Origin: Candidatus Palauibacter polyketidifaciens
Lineage (GTDB): Bacteria; Gemmatimonadota; Gemmatimonadetes; Palauibacterales; Palauibacteraceae
Length of the DNA stretch: 64,000 bases
Assembly: GCF_947581785.1 (NCBI RefSeq)
Contig: NZ_CANPVO010000018.1
Location: forward strand, 1 to 64,000
Reading direction: 5' to 3'
Made by a program: the position numbers and the translations under genes. Below the pieces are notes generated by a model. That model was not told the origin of the DNA. It saw nothing but the letters and a program-made list of their open reading frames with translations, and made no database searches. Positions 9,882-16,879 of this stretch are shown here, piece by piece (position 1 is the first letter of the stretch; the number at the start of each line of letters is the position of its first letter).

Positions 9882-11126
9882 ATGCTCACGATACGCCCCA
9901 TCCGCCGCGCGCTCGTGCCCGTCGACTCGGCGGCCGCGCACCGCGTCTCCGCGCTCAACTACGACGAGTTTCAGGGAGACCACGAGATCTGGGAAGCCAT
10001 TCGGGACGCACCGGACTCGGTGCTGAGCGTCACCATGGCGCACTGCGCCGTGGCGAGCCCGGACCGGATCCTGAGGGGGGACTCGGAGGAGTCGCTCGCG
10101 CGGGCGCGCCGCAACTTCGAGCGCCTGTGCGGCTCCCCGCTCACGCACGAGGTGCAGAGGACCCTGTACATCTATGAGATCGTGGATCCGCAGCGCCCCG
10201 GCGTGCGCCAGATCGGCCTCGGGGGGCTGGCGCGCACGGCCCAGATCCGGACGGAGGCGACGGCGAACGGGCCGATTATCCGCAACGAGGGAGTCCGCCC
10301 GCCCAAGGCGAGGGGACGAGCACGGCTGATCGAGGCGACCGGCGCCATCATCGGGACCGTCAACAACGCGGTGCCCGACGCGTCGGGGGCGTTCGCGGCG
10401 GCCCTCGAGCGCCACGCCGATGGAACGGCGGTCGACTTCGAGGTGGAGGGACACCTCGGGACGACGCATCGCATCTGGCTCGTCTCGGAGCCGGGCGCCG
10501 TCACGCGCCTGCAGCGTCTCCTGGCGGGCGAGCCGGAAGCGTACGTGGCCGACGGGAACCACCGGAGCGCCGCCGCGGCCATGCTGGGACACGAGTCCTT
10601 TCTCGCGGTGTTCTTTCCGGCCGACCGGATGGGGATCTCCCCCTACAACCGGCTGGTCCGGCTCCCCGGCGATCGCGACGCGTCGGTGGAGTCGGCGCTG
10701 GCGCGCTCGTTCGACGTGGCGCCTGCGGGAGACGGGCCTCTGCAGCCGGACGAAACACACGTGGTCGGCGTGTACACGGCGGACGGAGGTTGGCGGCGCG
10801 CCTTGCCGCGGGCCGGCGTCTACGACGAGACGGACGCTGCGGCCTCCATCGACCACGATATCGTGCAGCGGACGCTCCTCGCGGATCTGGGCATCCCCGA
10901 TGCGGCCGACGAGCGGCTCACCTTCGTCGGCGCCAACAGGGACGCGGCGTGGCTCGCGGCCGAAGTGGACGGGGGTCGCGCCGACCTGGCCGTCACACTG
11001 CCCGCAGTGACCATGGACCAGTTCGTCGCGGTCTGTCGGCAGCGCCGGATGATGCCGCCCAAGTCGACCTGGTTCGAGCCCAAGATCCGCAGCGGACTCG
11101 TCATGGCGCTCCTCGGCGACGACTGA
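9882..11126 (+). CDS. DUF1015 family protein
   Basis: A 414-residue cytosolic protein of the DUF1015 family. The diagnostic ADGNHRSAAA motif (near residue 225) and the C-terminal K-STWFEPKIRSGLV block are present, and the length is normal. The family is widespread in bacteria and some archaea; members related to a ParB/sulfiredoxin-like kinase fold have been linked to serine kinase activity, but the function here is not established. It is alone on the plus strand, divergent from the lipoprotein genes, and its 3' end overlaps the convergent CoA-ligase gene by 26 bases. Confidence 0.85.
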   Translation: MLTIRPIRRALVPVDSAAAHRVSALNYDEFQGDHEIWEAIRDAPDSVLSVTMAHCAVASPDRILRGDSEESLARARRNFERLCGSPLTHEVQRTLYIYEIVDPQRPGVRQIGLGGLARTAQIRTEATANGPIIRNEGVRPPKARGRARLIEATGAIIGTVNNAVPDASGAFAAALERHADGTAVDFEVEGHLGTTHRIWLVSEPGAVTRLQRLLAGEPEAYVADGNHRSAAAAMLGHESFLAVFFPADRMGISPYNRLVRLPGDRDASVESALARSFDVAPAGDGPLQPDETHVVGVYTADGGWRRALPRAGVYDETDAAASIDHDIVQRTLLADLGIPDAADERLTFVGANRDAAWLAAEVDGGRADLAVTLPAVTMDQFVAVCRQRRMMPPKSTWFEPKIRSGLVMALLGDD

Positions 11127-12750
11127 CCCCCGTCACGGTCTCGCGGAGCGCCGCGCGGTCGACCTTCCCCAGGTGCGTGCGGGGGAGCGCGTCCACGACG
11201 TGAACGGCGGCCGGCGCCTTGTACGACGCCAGGCGCGAAGCCACGAATGTCCGCAGCGTCGCCGCCAGTCCGGTGGCGTCGGAGTTCGCCCCGGCCGGTA
11301 CGATCCAGGCCACCGGCTGCACGAGCCCGTCGCGGCCCGGGACGCCGACCACGGCCGCGTCCGCCACGGCCGCGTGCTGCAGCAGGCAGTCCTCCACTTC
11401 GCCGGGCGACAACCATTTCCCCTTCACCTTGAGCATGTCGTCGCCGCGCCCGCAGTAGCGGAAGACGCCCCGTTCGTCGCGGACGACCATATCTCCGGAT
11501 ACGTACCACTCGCCCCGGAACGCCTCCGCCGTCGCGTCCGCCCGCTGCCAGTAGCCCAGGGCCCGGGATCCCCCGCGGACCCGGAGCCAGCCCACTTCGC
11601 CATCCGGCAGCTCCCGGCCTTCGTCATCGCAGACCCGCACGTCGAACCCGGGGACGGCGCGGCCCAGGGTCCCGGGATGAACCTCCTCCGGGCGATTGCT
11701 CAGGAAGATGTGCCACATCTCCGCCGTCCCCAGTCCGTCCAGGAGCGGGACGCCCCACGTGTCCCGCCAGCGCCGGTGAAGCTCGGGCGGCAGCGCCTCG
11801 CCCGCCGAAGTCGCCAGGCGGAGGGAGGACAGGTCGCGGCCGGCGGCGTCCGGCTGCGCCACCATGAGCCGGATCATGGTGGGGACATTCACGAGTATCG
11901 TCGGGCGGAACGTCTCGATGCGATGGAAGAGGACCTCGGGCGTGCAGCGTTCCGGGAAGAGGGCCGCCGTCGCGCCGACCGAAAAGGGGAAGAAGAGGTT
12001 GGACCCGGTGGCGTATCCGAAGAACAGCTTGGGGACGGAGAGCGTGATGTCGTCCTCCGTCAGGCCCAGCACGCGCTTCCCGTAACACTCCGTCGTATTC
12101 GCGAACGAGGCGTGCGTCTGCACGACGCCTTTCGGGCGTCCCGTCGTTCCTCCGCTGAACAGCCAGAGGGCGGGATCGTGTCGGTGAGTGGGGAACGGAT
12201 CCAGCGTCGCCGGTTGGCCGTGCAGACGCTCCCTGAACCGCGGCCGGTCCACAACGAACGTTTCGCGAGGGGCGGAGATCTCTTCGCCCCAGCGGAGCCC
12301 CTCCCCGTCATCCGCCGCGGATCCCGCTCCGGCATCGGCCACACCGGGCGACGCGGCTTCGCGGAAGGCGTCCGCGCGGCCGGAATCCACGAGCAGGACG
12401 GCGCCGCGCGTATAACGGAAGAAGTACGAGATCTCGTCGCGCCGAAGGTACGGGTTCAGCATGACGCCCACGGCGCCGATCCGCAGCGTCCCGAAGAGGG
12501 CGCCGACGAAGTCCGGTCCGTCCGGGAGCGCGATGAGGACCCGCTCCTCCGGCCGCACGCCGGCGCGGCGCAGGAGGTGACCGTAGCGGTTCGCGAGCGC
12601 GTCGACCTCGGCATAGGTCTTCTCGCCGCCATCGGTGAGGAGCGCGCGGCGGCCGCCCCACCCCTCCCGGATGCGGTCGCCGAGGAAATACTCGGCGATG
12701 TTGAAGCGCTCGGGCGGATCGAAGATCGGCTGCGGAACGGCGGCTCGCAT
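11101..12750 (-). CDS. Benzoate/2-aminobenzoate-CoA ligase family protein
   Basis: A 549-residue adenylate-forming enzyme predicted to activate an aromatic acid, most likely anthranilate given its neighbours, to its CoA thioester using ATP. The AMP-binding P-loop (FSGGTTGRPKGVV, near residue 200), the LGTAEMWHIFLSN motif typical of benzoate-type ligases, YVSGDM, and the C-terminal catalytic Lys in THLGKVDR are all visible. It is divergent from the kynurenine cluster, sharing a 139-base intergenic region with it, which fits co-regulation. A benzoate or another aryl acid substrate remains possible. The 3' end overlaps the DUF1015 gene tail to tail. Confidence 0.85.
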   Translation of the reverse strand: MRAAVPQPIFDPPERFNIAEYFLGDRIREGWGGRRALLTDGGEKTYAEVDALANRYGHLLRRAGVRPEERVLIALPDGPDFVGALFGTLRIGAVGVMLNPYLRRDEISYFFRYTRGAVLLVDSGRADAFREAASPGVADAGAGSAADDGEGLRWGEEISAPRETFVVDRPRFRERLHGQPATLDPFPTHRHDPALWLFSGGTTGRPKGVVQTHASFANTTECYGKRVLGLTEDDITLSVPKLFFGYATGSNLFFPFSVGATAALFPERCTPEVLFHRIETFRPTILVNVPTMIRLMVAQPDAAGRDLSSLRLATSAGEALPPELHRRWRDTWGVPLLDGLGTAEMWHIFLSNRPEEVHPGTLGRAVPGFDVRVCDDEGRELPDGEVGWLRVRGGSRALGYWQRADATAEAFRGEWYVSGDMVVRDERGVFRYCGRGDDMLKVKGKWLSPGEVEDCLLQHAAVADAAVVGVPGRDGLVQPVAWIVPAGANSDATGLAATLRTFVASRLASYKAPAAVHVVDALPRTHLGKVDRAALRETVTGVSRRRGAP

Positions 12751-12889
12751 CGGGCTCCGTCGGCGAGGGTCTTCCGGGCGGTCCGGGGTCGGGTTCGGGT
12801 TTCGCAGGGTATGTCCGGCCCGGCGCGTCTACAACCGACGCCAGCCTCCCGGACTTGCGCCCCTCCCCGGCACGGCGTAGCGAGATTCC

Positions 12890-13657
12890 ATGACTCTGTA
12901 CAGGCTGTCGGACCTCACCTGGGAGGAGTTCGGGGCGCTCGACCTCGATCGAACGGTCGCCATCCTGCCCGTGGGAGCTACCGAAGCGCACGGCCCCCAT
13001 CTGCCTCTCGACACCGACGTCATCATCGCGGAAGCGATGGCGGAAGCCGGCGCCCGGCGACTCTCGGCTCGCGGTCTGGAGACCGTGCTCCTCGACGGCC
13101 TCCGGTACACGCCCGCCGCCTTCGCCGCGAACTTCCCCGGCACCATCGATATCGGGACCGCGACATTCACCGCCCTCGTCGTCGATATCGCCGCCAGCCT
13201 GGGCCGGGCCGGGATCGCTACGCTGGCGATCGCGAACGCACACTTCGACCCCGCTCACGTCGAGACGCTTCGGGCGGCGGCCGCGGCGGTCGGCGAGGGG
13301 GACGCCATTCGCGTCGTATTTCCGGACGTCACGCGCCGGCCGTGGGGAAGCCGGCTGACGGAGGAGTTCCGAAGCGGGGCGTGTCACGCCGGGCAGTACG
13401 AGGGTTCGATCGTTCTCGCCCGTAGCCCCGGGTGCGTGCGCATGGAAATAATGCGCGAACTGGAGGACAATCCGGTCTCCCTCTCCGCCGCGATCGGGGC
13501 CGGACTCGGAGACTTCGCGGAAGCGGGGGGGACGCGGGCCTACTTCGGTTATCCGTCGCAGGCGACGGCGGAAGAGGGACGTGCTACGATTGAGACGCTC
13601 GGAGACATCCTCGCGGAAGCGGTGAGCGCAGCCCTGGAAGAGGAGAAAGAGTCGTGA
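12890..13657 (+). CDS. Creatininase-family metal-dependent amidohydrolase, candidate N-formylkynurenine formamidase
   Basis: A 255-residue protein of the creatininase superfamily, which hydrolyses cyclic amides or formamides using two divalent metals. Candidate ligands are E32, H34, D43, H118 and D120, which line up with E34, H36, D45, H120 and E122 of creatininase at a constant offset of two, with Asp in place of the last Glu. The HAGQYEGS motif is also present. It is the first gene of the tryptophan cluster, which has a dioxygenase and kynureninase but no KynB-type formamidase. I therefore infer formamidase activity, or hydrolysis of a later ring-opened intermediate. ATG 12890 has only a weak ribosome site. 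Confidence 0.65.
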   Translation: MTLYRLSDLTWEEFGALDLDRTVAILPVGATEAHGPHLPLDTDVIIAEAMAEAGARRLSARGLETVLLDGLRYTPAAFAANFPGTIDIGTATFTALVVDIAASLGRAGIATLAIANAHFDPAHVETLRAAAAAVGEGDAIRVVFPDVTRRPWGSRLTEEFRSGACHAGQYEGSIVLARSPGCVRMEIMRELEDNPVSLSAAIGAGLGDFAEAGGTRAYFGYPSQATAEEGRATIETLGDILAEAVSAALEEEKES

Positions 13658-14436
13658 GTCTCGCCGGACGTGGCGCTCTCATCACGGGCGGGGGACGCGG
13701 CATCGGGGCCGCGACCGCCCGCACGCTGGCGGACCGGGGCGTCCGACTCGTCCTCGCGGCGCGGAGCACGCCGGAGATCGAGGCCGTCGCCGCCGAGCTT
13801 CGGGACCGCGGCGGAGAGGCGTGGGCGGCGACGTGCGACGTGTCGGACCCGGCGAGCGTGGAAGCCCTGTGCCGCGAGGCCGCGAATCGGCTCGGAGCCG
13901 TGGACATCCTCGTGAACAACGCCGGCGTGGCGAGTTCCGCCCCGGTCGTGAAGCTCGCGCTGGAGGAATGGGAACGGCTGTGGCGCATCAACGCGACCGG
14001 CGCGCTCCTCGCAATGCAGGGCGTGCTGCCGGGCATGGTGGAACGCGGCTGGGGCCGGATCGTGAACGTGGCCTCGGTCGCCGCGTTGCGGGGAGGGCGC
14101 TACATGGGGGGCTACGCCGCGTCGAAGCATGCCCTTGTCGGACTCACGCGCTCTGCCGCGGCCGAAGTGGCGCGAGCCGGGGTCACGGTGAACGCGGTCT
14201 GTCCCGGCTACGTCGACACGCCGATGACGGATGCGACGATAGAGAACATCGTGAAGCGAACGGACATGGAGGAGACCGACGCCGTCGAGGCGATTCTCGC
14301 GACGACGCCGCAGCGGCGGCTCATCGCCCCCGGGGAGGTCGCGGCGTCCATCGCGTTCCTGTGCGAAGATGAAGCGCTGAGCATCAACGGCCAGACCGTC
14401 GTGCTGGACGGCGGCGCCACATCGGCCCTCCAGTGA
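13654..14436 (+). CDS. SDR-family 3-hydroxyacyl-CoA dehydrogenase-like oxidoreductase
   Basis: A 260-residue short-chain dehydrogenase/reductase. It has the cofactor motif TGGGRGIG near residue 10, the NNAG motif, the catalytic Ser in NVASVA and the YAASK active site, and ends in the usual DGG. In this operon it most likely oxidises a 3-hydroxyacyl-CoA formed after hydration in the aromatic-ring degradation route. It begins with GTG at 13654, overlapping the creatininase-family stop by four bases (GTGA), so the two are translationally coupled. The exact substrate and NAD/NADP preference are not resolved. Confidence 0.82.
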   Translation: MSLAGRGALITGGGRGIGAATARTLADRGVRLVLAARSTPEIEAVAAELRDRGGEAWAATCDVSDPASVEALCREAANRLGAVDILVNNAGVASSAPVVKLALEEWERLWRINATGALLAMQGVLPGMVERGWGRIVNVASVAALRGGRYMGGYAASKHALVGLTRSAAAEVARAGVTVNAVCPGYVDTPMTDATIENIVKRTDMEETDAVEAILATTPQRRLIAPGEVAASIAFLCEDEALSINGQTVVLDGGATSALQ

Positions 14437-14455
14437 CGTGTCGGGGAACGCCCGC

Positions 14456-14890
14456 ATGAGCGCCGATGGCGGGGCCGATGCCCGCACCGACCCGTTCGAG
14501 GTCCTGAATCCGGCCGCGCTGGGCGAGCCGCAGGGCTGGAATCACGGACTCCTCGCGCCTCGCGGAGGGCGGGTGCTGTTCGTCGCCGGGCAAACCGCGA
14601 CCGGCCCGGGCGGAGACATCGAGACGCCGGACTTCGCCGCACAGTTCGCGCTCGCGCTCGATCGCGTGCTGGCGGTCATCCGGGCGGCCGGCGGAGAACC
14701 TTCGCACATCGGACGCATGACCATCTACGTTACGGATCTCGCCGCCTACCGGGACGCGCGTTCCGAACTCGGGGCGGCGTGGCGCGCCCGGCTGGGCCGA
14801 CACTATCCCGCCATGTCGCTCGTCGAGGTCGGCGGGCTAGTCGATGTCGGCGCGCAGGTCGAGATCGAAGCGACCGCCGTCGTGCCGTGA
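14456..14890 (+). CDS. RidA/YjgF-family protein lacking the canonical arginine
   Basis: A 144-residue RidA-like protein. The fold markers are there: LFVAGQTA, the internal IYVTDL block and a C-terminal VEIEATAVV containing the conserved Glu. The Arg that in true imine deaminases precedes the S.VEV block is replaced (HYPAMSLVEV), so it probably does not act on 2-aminoacrylate and may belong to another Rid subgroup. The pathway produces enamine/imine CoA esters after ring dearomatisation, and this protein may promote loss of ammonia from one of them (inference). ATG 14456 with GGGGA upstream is preferred over GTG 14438. Confidence 0.75.
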   Translation: MSADGGADARTDPFEVLNPAALGEPQGWNHGLLAPRGGRVLFVAGQTATGPGGDIETPDFAAQFALALDRVLAVIRAAGGEPSHIGRMTIYVTDLAAYRDARSELGAAWRARLGRHYPAMSLVEVGGLVDVGAQVEIEATAVVP

Positions 14891-14921
14891 CGCCGCACCA
14901 CTCCCTGGAAGGAAGCGCGCC

Positions 14922-15722
14922 GTGCCTCTGAACCCGACTTCATTCCTGTACGAGGTCGATGCCGCGACCTCCGTCGCGACGATCACGCTGAACCGTCCCG
15001 AACGGCGCAACGCCCTGACCTTCGAGATCTACGACGAACTCCGAACCACCTTCCGCGCGCTCGACCGGGAACCGGGGGTCCGCGCGGTCGTGATCACGGG
15101 GTCCGGCACCGCCTTCTGCACGGGCGGAGATGTGCGGGACATCATCGGACCGCTCCTCGAGATGGACTCCGGCGAACTGCTGGAATTTGCGCAGATGACG
15201 TGCGACCTGATCGCCGCCATGCGGGAGTGCGGCAAGCCCGTCGTCGGCGCCCTGAACGGAACGGTGGCGGGGGCCGGGGCCGTGATCGCGACCGCCTGCG
15301 ATGTGCGGATCGCGGCGGAATCCGCGAAGATCGCCTACCTGTTCACCCGGGTCGGGCTTTCGGGCGCCGACATGGGCATCGCCTGGCTCCTGCCGCGCAT
15401 CATCGGTCTCGGGCGGGCGACGGAGCTTCTGATGACGGGCGACTTTCTCGACGCGCGGGAGGCGCTTCGTCTCGGACTGTACAATCGTGTCGTACCCGCT
15501 GGCGAAGCGCTCGCCGCGGGAACCGAGTGGGCGGCGCGGCTGGCGGCGGGACCCTCCTCCGCGCTGTCCGTCACCAAGCGCGCTCTGGAGAAGGAGGCGC
15601 ACATGACGCTGCGCGACGCGCTCGCCGAGGAGGCCCGCTTGCAGGCCGCCTGCATGGAGGACCCGAACTTCCGCGAGGGCTTCCGGGCCTTCGTCGAGAA
15701 GCGGGCCGCGGTGTTCTCGTGA
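14922..15722 (+). CDS. Enoyl-CoA hydratase/isomerase family protein
   Basis: A 266-residue crotonase-fold enzyme, predicted to hydrate or hydrolyse a CoA-bound intermediate of the aromatic degradation route. It has TLNRPERRNAL at the N-terminus, the oxyanion-hole region GSGTAFCTGGDV, and the second oxyanion block NGTVAGAGAVIA, followed by the ADMGIAWLLPR region where one catalytic residue normally sits. The start is GTG 14922, with GGAAGGA about eight bases upstream; the open frame reaches back to 14844 but that part overlaps the RidA-like gene. Its stop overlaps the next start, so it is coupled to the acyl-CoA dehydrogenase. Confidence 0.85.
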   Translation: MPLNPTSFLYEVDAATSVATITLNRPERRNALTFEIYDELRTTFRALDREPGVRAVVITGSGTAFCTGGDVRDIIGPLLEMDSGELLEFAQMTCDLIAAMRECGKPVVGALNGTVAGAGAVIATACDVRIAAESAKIAYLFTRVGLSGADMGIAWLLPRIIGLGRATELLMTGDFLDAREALRLGLYNRVVPAGEALAAGTEWAARLAAGPSSALSVTKRALEKEAHMTLRDALAEEARLQAACMEDPNFREGFRAFVEKRAAVFS

Positions 15723-16879
15723 TCGACCTCCATCCCGTCCGCGCCTTTCTCGAACCGGGGCACTTCGAACTCGGTGAGGGCCTCGGGCGCTATGCGGCCG
15801 CGGAGTTCGCCGAACACGCGCATCGGGACGACGATGATCTCGCCCGACGGTACGCACGGGAGATCTGCGCGTCCCTCGGGCGGGGCGGCTGGCTGAAGGC
15901 GATCGCCCGGCAGGACTTCCGGGCCTGTTCCGTGATTCGCGAGACGCTCGCCTTCTACTCGCCGCTCGCGGACGCGATGTTCGCACTCCAGGCATTGGGC
16001 TCGACCCCGATCGCGCTGGCCGGCGACGAGAGGCAGCGGCGACTGTGGCTCGACCGCGCCGTCCGGGGGCGAGCCGTGGCCGCCTTCGCGATGAGCGAGC
16101 CGGAGGCCGGGTCCGATGTCGCCGCCATGCGCACGACCGCCGTCCGGGACGGGAACGATTACGTCCTCAACGGCGTGAAGACGTTCATCTCGAACGCGGG
16201 GATCGCGGACTTCTACCTCCTGTTCGCGGTCACCGACCCCGGCGAGGGCGTGGATGGGATCTCCGCCTTCCTCCTCCCGGCGGATACGAAGGGGTTCCGC
16301 TTCGTGCGGCCGCTTGTGATGGCCGACCCCCACCCGCTGGGCGAGATCGCGCTGGAGGACTGCCGACTGCCGGCCAAGGCCCGTGTCGGAGGCGAGGGTG
16401 AAGGGTACAAGCTCGGGCTCGCGACGCTCGACCGTCTCCGCCCCACCGTCGGAGCCGCTGCGTGCGGGATGGCGGGCCGCGCGCTGCACGAGGCGCTCCA
16501 CCACGCTCTCTCGCGGCGGCAGTTCGGACGGGCGCTCGCCGATTTCCAGATCACGCAGGAGAAGGTGGGACGCATGGGCACCGACCTCACCGCCGCGCGG
16601 CTCCTCGTATACCGGGCGGCGTGGGAGCGCGACGGCGGGGCGGACCGCACCGACCTCGAGGCCGCGATGGCCAAGTCCTTCGCGACCGAGATCGCGCAGG
16701 GGGTGGTGGACGACGCCGTGCAGATCCTCGGCGGACGCGGCGTGCTGGCGGACCACCCGGTCGACCGGCTGTATCGCTCCGTGAGAGCCCTCCGCATCTA
16801 CGAGGGCGCGACGGAGATCCAGCGTCTCATCATCGCGCGTCATCTGCTCGACGCCGCGCGCGCCGAGGGCGACCCCTGA
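15719..16879 (+). CDS. Acyl-CoA dehydrogenase family protein
   Basis: A 386-residue FAD-dependent acyl-CoA dehydrogenase. The signature AMSEPEAGSD in the beta domain, the FISNAG block and the C-terminal RIYEGATEIQR with the expected catalytic Glu are intact. It is predicted to introduce a double bond into an alicyclic or straight-chain acyl-CoA during degradation of the dearomatised ring; electrons would pass to an electron-transfer flavoprotein that is not in this window. It starts at GTG 15719 with a GTGA overlap to the hydratase gene. Its own stop overlaps the unusual CTG start of the next gene. Confidence 0.87.
   Translation: MIDLHPVRAFLEPGHFELGEGLGRYAAAEFAEHAHRDDDDLARRYAREICASLGRGGWLKAIARQDFRACSVIRETLAFYSPLADAMFALQALGSTPIALAGDERQRRLWLDRAVRGRAVAAFAMSEPEAGSDVAAMRTTAVRDGNDYVLNGVKTFISNAGIADFYLLFAVTDPGEGVDGISAFLLPADTKGFRFVRPLVMADPHPLGEIALEDCRLPAKARVGGEGEGYKLGLATLDRLRPTVGAAACGMAGRALHEALHHALSRRQFGRALADFQITQEKVGRMGTDLTAARLLVYRAAWERDGGADRTDLEAAMAKSFATEIAQGVVDDAVQILGGRGVLADHPVDRLYRSVRALRIYEGATEIQRLIIARHLLDAARAEGDP

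Noticed and set aside
16462-16875. N-terminal extension of the fused flavoenzyme to ATG 16462
   Set aside because: This part runs inside the acyl-CoA dehydrogenase gene in another frame and gives an Arg/Gly-rich stretch before the Rossmann motif.
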